Source of the DNA: Acidimicrobiaceae bacterium
Lineage (GTDB): Bacteria; Actinomycetota; Acidimicrobiia; Acidimicrobiales; Aldehydirespiratoraceae
Length of the DNA: 64,000 nucleotides
Assembly: GCA_009845995.1 (NCBI GenBank)
Contig: VXYK01000061.1
Span: forward strand, 31,235 to 95,234
Direction of reading: 5' to 3'
The number at the start of each line of letters is the position of its first letter. The first letter of the stretch is position 1. The notes under the pieces are model-generated. The model saw nothing but the letters and a program-made list of their open reading frames with translations, was not told the DNA's origin and made no database searches. Positions 43,321 to 51,146 of this stretch are shown piece after piece. Made by a program: the position numbers and the translations under genes.

Positions 43321-44592
43321 TCAGATGACTTTCACGGGCAGGCGCTTGATACCGGAGATGAAGTTGGATCGCAATCGTTCAATCGGACCGGCAGGTTCAA
43401 GGTGGTCGATGCGTTTCATGAGTTCTTCGAATACGAGTCGGACCTCCATCCGTGCCAACCAGGCTCCAAGACAAAAATGAGGACCGTTGCGACCGAAGGC
43501 CATGTGGTCGTTCTTCTCTCGGGCAAGGTCGAATCGGAAGGGGACGGGAAAACCATCTGGGTCATGGTTGGCGGAGTTGAACCAGATCACAACCTTGTCG
43601 CCGGCTTTGATCCTGCGGCCCCGCATCTCGATGTCGCGGGTAGCAGTTCGACGAAAGTGCATTGTCACCGAACTGGTCCGCAGAACTTCTTCCACGCCCG
43701 AGATCATCAGATCTGGGCGTTCACGCAGCGTGTTCCAGAGCCGCGGATGGTTCATCATGTTCCACACCCCGTGAGTCATTGTGTAACGGGTGGTGTCGTT
43801 GCCCGCGGCGACTAGCAGGGTGAAGAAGTTGTTGAACTCTAGATCGCTGAGCGGGTCGCCGTCGCGGGTCGGCTCCAGCAGCTTGGTGATGATGTCGTCA
43901 CGGGGGCAACTGCGCCTCTCTTTGGCCTGCTGTTGGGCGAACTGGAAGATCTCCAGTGCGGCGGGACTGCGGAAAGGGACCATTCGGTACTGTTCTGTGT
44001 CGGTGAGGTCAACGGGGAAGTCGGTGAAATCGGGGTCGGTGTTTCCCAGCAATGCGTCTCCCCATGCCACTAGTTGGTGGCCGTGTTCGTCGCTGGTGCC
44101 GAGCAACCGTCCGAGCATCCGCATCGGCAGCTGTTCTGAGATTTCGGCAACAAAGTCGAACTCGCCTTTGGGAAGCGCTGTTTCCACGACTTCGGCTGCA
44201 AGCTGGCGAATCACATCTTCGAAGGTGTCAACCGTGCGTCGGGTGAAACCCTTGTTGACAAGCCGCCGATAGCGGGTGTGTTCGGGTGGGTCGAGTTCCA
44301 TCATTGTGCGCCGGGCGAGGAGTTGCTCTTCGTCCATTTCCTCTAGCCGGATGCCCTTGGTTGACGTGAACGTGTCGTAGTCGCGGCTCACCGCGAGGGC
44401 GTCGTCATAACGCAGGATCGACCAGAATCCCGACCCGTCGGTCTCTGCGGTCCAGTGGACCGGGTCGCATGAGCGGAGGCGGTTGAAGGTGGCGTGGGGA
44501 ACGCCGTTTGTGTAGGTGTCGTGGCTGGTTATATCGGCGTCATCTGGACCCATGTCAGCCAGGTAGTCGTCGACGAAGGTTACGGCACTCAT
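43321..44592 (-). CDS. Cytochrome P450
   Basis: A 423-residue class I P450. I-helix LVAAGNDTTRYTMTHG, K-helix EEVLR, heme loop FGRNGPHFCLGAWLARME. ATG 44592 overlaps the preceding decarboxylase-like gene by 4 bp (ATGA), which decides the start over a codon 27 bp upstream. N-terminal region (TYTNGVPHATFNRLRSCDPV) resembles P450s of the CYP125/CYP142-like group, which oxidise terpenoid or steroid side chains, but that is only similarity by eye. No ferredoxin gene in this operon; the one at 56 kb may serve it. Confidence 0.93.
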   Translation of the reverse strand: MSAVTFVDDYLADMGPDDADITSHDTYTNGVPHATFNRLRSCDPVHWTAETDGSGFWSILRYDDALAVSRDYDTFTSTKGIRLEEMDEEQLLARRTMMELDPPEHTRYRRLVNKGFTRRTVDTFEDVIRQLAAEVVETALPKGEFDFVAEISEQLPMRMLGRLLGTSDEHGHQLVAWGDALLGNTDPDFTDFPVDLTDTEQYRMVPFRSPAALEIFQFAQQQAKERRSCPRDDIITKLLEPTRDGDPLSDLEFNNFFTLLVAAGNDTTRYTMTHGVWNMMNHPRLWNTLRERPDLMISGVEEVLRTSSVTMHFRRTATRDIEMRGRRIKAGDKVVIWFNSANHDPDGFPVPFRFDLAREKNDHMAFGRNGPHFCLGAWLARMEVRLVFEELMKRIDHLEPAGPIERLRSNFISGIKRLPVKVI

Positions 44593-45401
44593 TTCGCCAT
44601 CGGGTTGCCGGCTGCCCATACGGTTGTGCCCCCGGCCATGGAGTTGCCCACTTGTCGGTAGTAGCCGCCGATGATCTCGAAGGGTTTCAAACGATCAAGT
44701 TCCTCGGTCGGGTTGTCGTGTATCTCCAGTTCGGCGTCTCCCGCGTAGACCGGGCCCAGTTCAACGTCGAAGCCGCGCATGGTTACCAGTTCGTCGAGCG
44801 AGTCGCGTCCGTCCATTTCGATTGCGGGCATCTGTCTGCTGTGCAGCATGGGGTGAGCGTTTACGAACCCGGGGGTTTCAGCCGTGCCGGTAATGGTGAA
44901 AACGGCATCGGCGATGCGTCTTCCCCAAGTGCTGACGGTGGCACCGAATCGCCCGCCGGGCTCCAGCCGTGGGCCGGCTTTCCCGAAACTCACAGCCCGG
45001 GTCATCCAGATCTCGCTGAGTTTCTTGGGGTAGCCCTGGACGACGCCTCGGGCCATGGCGAAGTCCTTGTCGACCCAGATGTAGGCAGCTCGGCTGTAGG
45101 TCTTATCTTGATACTGGCAGCGCACGACCAAGAAGACCTCCTTGTACTGGGCCCGCGCAGGGTCGAGCAGTTCTTCGAAGCTGTCGCTGCAGCTCTGCCA
45201 ATCGGCCCAGATCAAAGCGACTGCTCCGGGGTCGGTTTCGGCCAGTTGCAAAGGCTCGGGCAGAAGCTCCGCCACATTGGCCGGATCGGTACGGAACTCG
45301 ATGGTGAGCATCTCTCCCGAGTAGTGCCACGGAGGTCCCGGGAGTATCCCTGCGGCACCCGTCGGTGTGCGCGGGTACATGAACCCTTGCAGTTCTGCCA
45401 T
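44589..45401 (-). CDS. Acetoacetate decarboxylase-like protein
   Basis: A 270-residue protein of the acetoacetate decarboxylase fold. ATG 45401 (MAELQGFMYPR) is chosen since the upstream frame runs through the promoter palindrome. The segment VVQGYPKKLSEIW corresponds to the region carrying the catalytic Lys in ADC; AAYIWVDKDFAMARG precedes it. Many family members are not decarboxylases but hydratases, aldolases or dehydratases on beta-keto acids, so the reaction is open. It heads the operon with P450, LigB dioxygenase and GATase genes. Confidence 0.85.
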   Translation of the reverse strand: MAELQGFMYPRTPTGAAGILPGPPWHYSGEMLTIEFRTDPANVAELLPEPLQLAETDPGAVALIWADWQSCSDSFEELLDPARAQYKEVFLVVRCQYQDKTYSRAAYIWVDKDFAMARGVVQGYPKKLSEIWMTRAVSFGKAGPRLEPGGRFGATVSTWGRRIADAVFTITGTAETPGFVNAHPMLHSRQMPAIEMDGRDSLDELVTMRGFDVELGPVYAGDAELEIHDNPTEELDRLKPFEIIGGYYRQVGNSMAGGTTVWAAGNPMAK

Positions 45402-45412
45402 AGATGAACCAT

Positions 45413-45434
45413 AATCGTTTGGTACCAAATGATT
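45413..45434. promoter_or_regulatory. Shared palindromic operator, site 2 (ADC-like gene)
   Basis: CGTTTGGTACCAAATG (45416-45431), extended by AAT and ATT on its sides, is an almost perfect 22-bp palindrome with one mismatched pair. It lies 15 bp upstream of the ADC-like ATG on the minus strand and 41 bp upstream of the -35 of the divergent lipoprotein promoter. It is the best-conserved of the three sites. Confidence 0.65.
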
Positions 45435-45474
45435 CAAGCCGTTCGTAGCCGACAACCGCGAGCGGTACTTGCGC

Positions 45475-45507
45475 TTGGCACAAAATCAATATTGTGTATT
45501 ATATACA
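45475..45507 (+). promoter_or_regulatory. Promoter of the Liv-type importer operon with two palindromes
   Basis: TTGGCA (45475-45480) and TATTAT (45497-45502) with 16 bp spacing give a strong promoter. CAATATTG (45487-45494) fills the spacer, and TGTAT-TAT-ATACA (45495-45507) covers the -10. The 8-mer CAATATTG also overlaps the -35 of the other Liv-type lipoprotein gene at 32614, next to a TetR gene. Region is markedly AT-rich. Regulator assignment is inference. Confidence 0.6.
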
Positions 45508-45566
45508 AATCAACGAAGCCGGACTCCGAGCCGTGCTCCGACCATCGTCCTAGAGGGGGATTCCAG

Positions 45567-46934
45567 ATGAAACTAAAGACCCTGATCGCATTGTTCGCGA
45601 TCTTCACACTGCTTGCCGCGGCCTGTGGCGATGACGACGGCGACGACGCTTCTGTCGACGCCGATGACATGGCCGACGACGGCGACGACATGGCCGACGA
45701 CGGCGATGACATGGCCGATGATGGCGACGACATGGCCGATGATGGCAACGACATGGCCGACGACGGCGATGACATGGCCGACGACGGCGACGACATGGCC
45801 GACGAACCGCACACGGACGACTCAGTCGATATTGCCGGCATCCTCGCCGCCGACCTTGACAACTGCGCCGACGCGCCGAGCGGCGACCCGATCAGGGTCG
45901 GCATGGCCATGGACTTCAGCGATGTTGTCGGATTCGTCGACATCCCGGGTTCCAACCTCGTGCCTTTCGTGGCCGACCTCGCAAACTGCGTGGGCGGCAT
46001 CAACGGCCGTCCGGTGGAAGTCCGAGTGGCGGAAGTCGGTGACGACGCCGCTCTCGCCACCGAAGAACTCCTCGACTGGGGTGCCCACTTCTTGATCGGG
46101 CCACCGTTCGCCGACTTCGCCCTGCCGATCCTGCAGACCACCGAAGGACAGGTTCCGTTGTTCGTGGCCGCGTCCACCGAGCCGACACTGGCTGACGCCT
46201 CGATCAACTCCTACCTGGTCACCTTCGACGACCACCAAATGTCGTCGGCAGCTGCCAACTGGGCACTCGACCAGGGAATAACCAGGGCGATCGTGTTCAC
46301 CGAAGGCGAAGGTGTCCCCTACACCGGCGTCAACCCGGACGCTTTCGCGGCTGCGTTCATTGCAGGTGGTGGCGAAGTCGTCAGCACGCAGAACTACGTA
46401 TGGTTCGTCGACACAGACTTCTCCGCTCAGGTCAACGAGATCGCCGGCATCTCCGACAACACCGAGGTCGTATTCTCCGCCGCTCTCGGCTACCAGGTCA
46501 CCGCTCTGCGAGGCCAACTGGAAGGTCAGGGACTCGACGGACTCACCTATATCGGGACCGACGCGCTCGACGCGACCGGAATCCAAGTCGAGGACAACAA
46601 CGAGGGCATCGCCCACACCCCGCACACCAGCATCAGTCCAGGCGACCCGATCGACTCGCTGCTCGCCCACTACGAGGCCGTCAACGGAGAGGCGCTTGAG
46701 AGCCGTGGCTTCATGGCCCTCTACGTCGACTCCATGTTCCTCGGCATCCAGGCAATGCTCGACTGTGGTTGTGATGAACCCGCCCAGATCGGCGAAGCTG
46801 TCCAACAGATCTCTGGATTCCAGGGATTGTCCGGCGAGATCACCTACGCGGGCACGAACGGCATTCCGCCCAAGGCAGTCCCGATCAACCGGATCGTCAA
46901 CGGCGAGGATGTCCTGGTCGACACTCGAAGCTGA
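45567..46934 (+). CDS. Liv-type solute-binding lipoprotein with acidic tether
   Basis: A 455-residue type I binding protein. ATG 45567 follows GAGGGGGA; signal peptide TLIALFAIFTLLAAAC with Cys 20; then about 65 residues of DDGDDMA heptads; the binding domain begins at GDPIRVGMAMDFSD and contains NCVGGINGRPVEVRVAEVGDD. Genes for two permease domains and two ATPase domains follow directly, making a complete HAAT-family importer. Ligands of this class are branched amino acids, amides, polyamines or aromatic acids. The downstream catabolic genes suggest an amine or carboxylate rather than leucine. Confidence 0.9.
   Translation: MKLKTLIALFAIFTLLAAACGDDDGDDASVDADDMADDGDDMADDGDDMADDGDDMADDGNDMADDGDDMADDGDDMADEPHTDDSVDIAGILAADLDNCADAPSGDPIRVGMAMDFSDVVGFVDIPGSNLVPFVADLANCVGGINGRPVEVRVAEVGDDAALATEELLDWGAHFLIGPPFADFALPILQTTEGQVPLFVAASTEPTLADASINSYLVTFDDHQMSSAAANWALDQGITRAIVFTEGEGVPYTGVNPDAFAAAFIAGGGEVVSTQNYVWFVDTDFSAQVNEIAGISDNTEVVFSAALGYQVTALRGQLEGQGLDGLTYIGTDALDATGIQVEDNNEGIAHTPHTSISPGDPIDSLLAHYEAVNGEALESRGFMALYVDSMFLGIQAMLDCGCDEPAQIGEAVQQISGFQGLSGEITYAGTNGIPPKAVPINRIVNGEDVLVDTRS
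45663..45803 (+). repeat. 21-bp in-frame tandem repeats encoding DDGDDMA heptads
   Basis: Six complete 21-bp units from 45663 to 45788 plus a partial seventh (to 45803), of form GAyGACATGGCCGAyGAyGG(C). They differ only at synonymous or single positions (one GAC to AAC gives Asn). This is the most regular of the three acidic tethers and looks actively expanding or contracting. Confidence 0.9.
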
Positions 46935-46941
46935 TCAAACC

Positions 46942-47643
46942 GTGCTCGAAGTCACGGGTTTGACAACCAGGTACGGTGCGATTTCGGCACTTCGAGACGC
47001 GACGTTGACCGTCGGGTCCGGTGAGGTGGTAGGCCTCATCGGACCCAACGGTGCGGGCAAGACGACGCTGCTCAACTCGATCGCAGGACTCCTGAAACCG
47101 TCAGCGGGCATGATCTCTTTCGATGGCACAGACGTCACTGGGCACCCTCCGGAGAAACTGCTGCTCTCCGGACTCGCTCTGGTGCCCGAACACCGCCGCA
47201 TTTTCACCGACATGACCGTGGAGGAGAACCTCAAGATCGGCGGGATCACCCAGCCGGGCGCGAATCGCGCCGAGGACCTCGATGAGATGGCCGAGCTCTT
47301 CACGGTGTTGCGTTCAAAGTGGGATACGGCGGCGGGCTTTCTCTCCGGAGGCGAGGCGCAGCAACTAGCAATCGCCCGAGCCTTGATGTCAAGACCTCGG
47401 CTGTTGATGATGGACGAACCGTCGCTGGGTCTTGCACCAATACTCGTCGACGCCGTGTTTGAACTCATTGATTCCCTTCGGCAGCAGGGACGAACACTCC
47501 TCGTGGTCGAACAGAACGCAACTCGAATGCTCGAGGTCGCCGACCGCGCCTACGTCCTGCGAAGCGGCGAAATCGTGGCGGAGGGCACCGGCAGTGAACT
47601 GAGCGAGCACGACGACCTGTTCGGCACATTCATCGGCGGCTGA
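46942..47643 (+). CDS. livF: LivF-type ABC transporter ATPase
   Basis: A 233-residue ATPase of the HAAT importer. Walker A GPNGAGKTT, signature LSGGEAQQLAIARAL, Walker B LLMMDEPSLGLAP, and VEQNATRMLEVADRAYVL, a LivF hallmark. GTG 46942 is chosen 7 bp after the lipoprotein stop; the frame extends much further upstream, but that part overlaps the lipoprotein gene and lacks homology. Pairs with the ATPase domain of the LivM-LivG fusion. Confidence 0.92.
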   Translation: MLEVTGLTTRYGAISALRDATLTVGSGEVVGLIGPNGAGKTTLLNSIAGLLKPSAGMISFDGTDVTGHPPEKLLLSGLALVPEHRRIFTDMTVEENLKIGGITQPGANRAEDLDEMAELFTVLRSKWDTAAGFLSGGEAQQLAIARALMSRPRLLMMDEPSLGLAPILVDAVFELIDSLRQQGRTLLVVEQNATRMLEVADRAYVLRSGEIVAEGTGSELSEHDDLFGTFIGG

Positions 47644-47645
47644 GA

Positions 47646-48533
47646 ATGATCGAACTGCTTCAGAACCTCATCGACGGACTCGGGCGAGGAAGCATCTACG
47701 CGCTGCTCGCCCTCGGTGTTGCGGTCGTGTTCGGGGTGATGCACCTGCTCAACTTCGCCCACGGTGAACTCATCACGATCAGCGGTTACGCGGCCTACGC
47801 CGCTGGGCAACAGGGCTGGTCGTGGTACATAATCGCACCTCTGATCGTGGTCTGCGCGGTGGTTGCATCGTTGGTGATCGAGAGGGTCGCCTTCAGCCGA
47901 GTACGCGGAGAATCCGACTTCACGCTGCTGCTGACCTCCTTCGGGGTGCATTTCGTGGTGTCGGCGGCCTTTCTTCTGTACGTCTCCGCGTCCGTCAAGA
48001 CCTATCCGCGTCCTGGATGGGTCACAAACACCTATTCGGTGGGACCGCTCAACATCGAGGTGTTCGACACGGTTGTGATCGTGGTCACGATCGTCACCCT
48101 GATCGCTACGACGATGCTGCTGCAGCGGACCATGTTCGGTCTGGCCCTGCGCGCGGCATCGGCTGACTTCGACACGGCCCGACTCATGGGCGTGAAATCT
48201 GATTCGGTGATCCGCGGCGCGTTCGCCCTGTCCGGCCTGCTGGCAGGCATCGCAGGTGTGTTCTGGCTGATGCGCGCCGGCAGCACCACTCCCTCCGCCG
48301 GCATCGATCCGATGCTCAAAGGCGTCCTGGCAGCCCTCATCGGCGGGCTCGGAAGCTTGCGCGGAGCGGTGCTGGGAGGCTTTGCGCTGGGACTGGCCGA
48401 AGTGCTCCTGCGCAGCCGGCTGCCCGACTCGATCGCGAGCCTCACCGAAGGCGTGATCTTTGTGCTGATCGCGCTGCTGTTCATCTTCAGACCACAGGGT
48501 CTGATCACCGTCGCCCACGCGGAGCGTGTGTGA
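47646..48533 (+). CDS. livH: LivH-type ABC permease
   Basis: A 295-residue integral membrane permease, about eight hydrophobic segments, with the LivH start LIDGLGRGSIYALLALGVAVV, FGVMHLLNFAHGELI and the C-terminal GLGSLRGAVLGGFALGLAE. It would form a heterodimer with the permease half of the fusion protein encoded next. Two bases separate it from livF; its stop overlaps the next gene. Confidence 0.94.
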   Translation: MIELLQNLIDGLGRGSIYALLALGVAVVFGVMHLLNFAHGELITISGYAAYAAGQQGWSWYIIAPLIVVCAVVASLVIERVAFSRVRGESDFTLLLTSFGVHFVVSAAFLLYVSASVKTYPRPGWVTNTYSVGPLNIEVFDTVVIVVTIVTLIATTMLLQRTMFGLALRAASADFDTARLMGVKSDSVIRGAFALSGLLAGIAGVFWLMRAGSTTPSAGIDPMLKGVLAALIGGLGSLRGAVLGGFALGLAEVLLRSRLPDSIASLTEGVIFVLIALLFIFRPQGLITVAHAERV

Positions 48534-50419
48534 TGTTCCCAAGCCTCGGTCGGGACGTGGCCTTTCCGGTTGTCGGTTCGGTACTGCTATTCAGCGTGTT
48601 CGTGGGTGCTGGGTTGATTTATCAGAACTGGTTGGGAGGAGCCGCCGAGAGGCTCGTCACCGTGATGTTGATCGACGCGGTGATCGTGCTCGGAATCCAG
48701 ATCTATGTCGGCAACACCGGTGTGTTGTCCTTCGGGCACATCGGATTCGGCGCCATTGCGGGTTACACGTTCGCTGTCTTCGCGATCTCTCCGGAAGAAA
48801 AAGCCAAACGAATCCCAGACGCACCTTTCGGTCTGGCCGAAGTCGACGTCAGCTCCACAACCGCGGTTCTGATAGCTGTGCTGTTGACTGTCGCGGTCGC
48901 TTTGATCATCGGGGTGGGACTCGCGCGTTCCGGTGCCCAATCCGGGGCGGTCTCGGCAACTGTCATCACGCTCGCTCTGCTCTTCGTCACCCACGAGGTG
49001 GCCCGCAACTGGCCCGAACTGACGGGTGGGGAACGAGCAGGACTGTTCTTCCCGATCGGCGGGAAACTCGATACGCGGGTGCCGATTTATGTTGCCTTGT
49101 TCGGTGCTTTGGTCGTGGCTCGCGTCTATGCCCAAAGTCGCAGCGGCCGCCTCGCGGTGGCCGCACGTGAAGACAATCTCGCCGCCCGTGCCATGGGCGT
49201 CAACCCCCTGGTTCAACAGATGGCCGCCCTGCTGATTTCGGTAGCAGTGGTCAGTGTCGGCGCCAGCTTGCGAGTCTACGAGGACGGTTCGCTGCTCCCA
49301 GACAATTTCTTCTTCAACTACACCCTGCTCACACTGGTGATGCTGATCGTGGGTGGTCGCAACAGCGTGACCGGCGCACTGTTGGGAGTGGCGGTGATGA
49401 CAGCCGGTCGTGAACTCGCCCGCCGGCTCGGGCAGGACGGATTCGAGATATTCGGTATCGGACTCGACGGGGAACCGCTCGACTGGGTGTTCCGCGAGAA
49501 TCTTCAGACAGTCTTCTTAGGCGTTTCGATGTTGGGGTTCATGATCCTTCGGCCCTCCGGACTGCTCGGCGATTGGGAATTCGACGAATGGCTCCGTTCA
49601 CGTTTTCGGCGTTCTCGAGTCGGGCGCAAAGCTCAGGCAGCCGAAACCGAAACCAAACCGGACCCGCTTCCCGAGCTTGAATCGGTTGAGCCGTCGGTCC
49701 TCGAAGCACAAGGGATCGATGTCTCCTTCGGCGGCTTCAAAGCTCTCAGCAACGTCGGCCTGGTCGCCCGGAGCGGCGAAGTCATAGGCATCATCGGCCC
49801 GAACGGAGCCGGCAAAACGACCATGGTCAATGTCATCACAGGTCTGGTGGAGCCATCGTCTGGGAAGTTCTCGCTCAACGGCGAGGACGTCACCTCCACT
49901 CCGACGCATCGGCTCGCTCGACTCGGCGTCGTGCGTACCTTCCAGAACCTCCGACTCTTCGCGGCTCTCACAGTGCGCGAGAACGTGGAGGTTTCAGCAT
50001 TGATAGCAGCGGATCATCGGCAGGGTCGAACACTGATTGATGTCGACTCGGTGATCGCCGAGGCCAGTCTGTGGGAGTACCGGGATCGGCGAGCTCGGGA
50101 GCTCGACTACGGCAACTCCCGTCGTCTGGAGCTGGCTCGCGCCGCCGCTCTGACCCCCTCGTTCCTGCTTCTCGACGAACCGACGAGCGGTATGAGCGAC
50201 CTTGAGTCCACCGAGATGATCGAGCAGGTCCGCCACATGGCAGCCACGATCGGTGCCGGGGTATTGGTCATCGACCATGACCTGAACTTCATCACCGGTA
50301 TCTCGGACAGGATTTACGTATTCGATCACGGCGAAGTAATCGCTCACGGCTCGGCAGAAGAGGTACAGGCAGATCCGCTTGTACGAGTCGCTTACCTCGG
50401 AACTGAGGGGACGACCTGA
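48533..50419 (+). CDS. LivM-LivG fusion: ABC permease joined to ATPase
   Basis: A 628-residue fusion. Residues ~1-345 are a LivM permease (VLGIQIYVGNTGVLSFGHIGF, MGVNPLVQQMAALLISV); a polar linker of about 40 residues follows (RRSRVGRKAQAAETETK), then a LivG ATPase from about 390: IIGPNGAGKTTMVN (Walker A), the relaxed signature LDYGNSRRLELARAA, and Walker B FLLLDEPTSGMSD with VIDHDLNFI. ATG 48533 overlaps the livH stop; GTG 48530 is also possible. Such fusions are known in actinobacteria. The loose signature is usual for LivG (LSYGxQRRLE). Confidence 0.92.
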   Translation: MFPSLGRDVAFPVVGSVLLFSVFVGAGLIYQNWLGGAAERLVTVMLIDAVIVLGIQIYVGNTGVLSFGHIGFGAIAGYTFAVFAISPEEKAKRIPDAPFGLAEVDVSSTTAVLIAVLLTVAVALIIGVGLARSGAQSGAVSATVITLALLFVTHEVARNWPELTGGERAGLFFPIGGKLDTRVPIYVALFGALVVARVYAQSRSGRLAVAAREDNLAARAMGVNPLVQQMAALLISVAVVSVGASLRVYEDGSLLPDNFFFNYTLLTLVMLIVGGRNSVTGALLGVAVMTAGRELARRLGQDGFEIFGIGLDGEPLDWVFRENLQTVFLGVSMLGFMILRPSGLLGDWEFDEWLRSRFRRSRVGRKAQAAETETKPDPLPELESVEPSVLEAQGIDVSFGGFKALSNVGLVARSGEVIGIIGPNGAGKTTMVNVITGLVEPSSGKFSLNGEDVTSTPTHRLARLGVVRTFQNLRLFAALTVRENVEVSALIAADHRQGRTLIDVDSVIAEASLWEYRDRRARELDYGNSRRLELARAAALTPSFLLLDEPTSGMSDLESTEMIEQVRHMAATIGAGVLVIDHDLNFITGISDRIYVFDHGEVIAHGSAEEVQADPLVRVAYLGTEGTT

Positions 50420-50449
50420 TATGGCTAGCACTACTTCTAAGCAGGCACT

Positions 50450-51139
50450 ATGACCGACGACAACCCCTATATCCAGATAGAACCGCAGTCGCGGCGCCGT
50501 GGTGGACTCGCCGACGAGGTCGCCAGCTACGTCCGAGACTTGATCCTCACCGGTGCACTGAAACCCGGAGCGAAAATCGATCAGGATGCCATCGCCAGTG
50601 CGCTTGATGTGAGTCGCAGCCCGATCCGTGAAGCGCTCATTGTGCTTGGGCAGGAAGGCCTTCTTGACGTGGCACCGAGGCGCGGCTTCTTCGTCGCTCG
50701 CTTGACCCCCGACGACATCATCGATCACTACGAACTGTACGGCGTGGTCTCGGGCCGAGCTGCGGCGATGGCCGCAGACACCCTCAAAGACGAACAAATC
50801 ACTGAGCTCGAAGCGATACAGGAGCGCTTCGTTGCGGACTCGGACGAGAATCTCTCGTCGCTCAACGAGGAGTTCCATCGGGTCGTCAACGCCGCCGCGC
50901 CACGCCGAACCCGCTGGTTGCTGCGATTGCTAGTTCGATCGGTTCCAGCCAACTACTACGAGTTCGCCGACGGTTGGGACGAGAAAGCTGTCGAACATCA
51001 CCGCAAGATCCTCAACGCGATAGTCGAACGTGACGCTGAGGGAGCCCGACAAGCCATGGAGACCCACCTGCATGAAAGCGGTGTCGCCGCCACTGAAGCG
51101 CTGCGGAAGCAAGGGTTCTGGAGCGACGAGGGGGAATGA
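50450..51139 (+). CDS. GntR-family (FCD) transcriptional regulator
   Basis: A 229-residue regulator with winged HTH (ADEVASYVRDLILTGALKPG, DQDAIASALDVSRSPIREAL, VAPRRGFFVARLT) and an all-helical FCD effector domain with metal/acid-binding His residues (HYELYGVVSG, EFHRVVNAAA, HHRKILNAI). It sits between the importer genes and the catabolic genes, 30 bp after the former and 7 bp before the latter, so it probably controls this operon in response to a substrate acid. Secondary-amine pip clusters of Mycobacterium also encode a GntR regulator beside P450, ferredoxin and GS-like genes. Confidence 0.92.
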   Translation: MTDDNPYIQIEPQSRRRGGLADEVASYVRDLILTGALKPGAKIDQDAIASALDVSRSPIREALIVLGQEGLLDVAPRRGFFVARLTPDDIIDHYELYGVVSGRAAAMAADTLKDEQITELEAIQERFVADSDENLSSLNEEFHRVVNAAAPRRTRWLLRLLVRSVPANYYEFADGWDEKAVEHHRKILNAIVERDAEGARQAMETHLHESGVAATEALRKQGFWSDEGE

Positions 51140-51146
51140 ACTGACC

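Noticed and set aside
45663..45803. Regular 21-bp repeats considered as a CRISPR array
   Set aside because: There are no unique spacers; units are contiguous, in frame and encode a lipoprotein tether. No cas genes are present.
45573..45812. Antisense frames reading SSPSSAM or VVGHVVAV repeats opposite the acidic tethers
   Set aside because: They mirror the 21-bp repeats only; repeats guarantee open frames in several phases.
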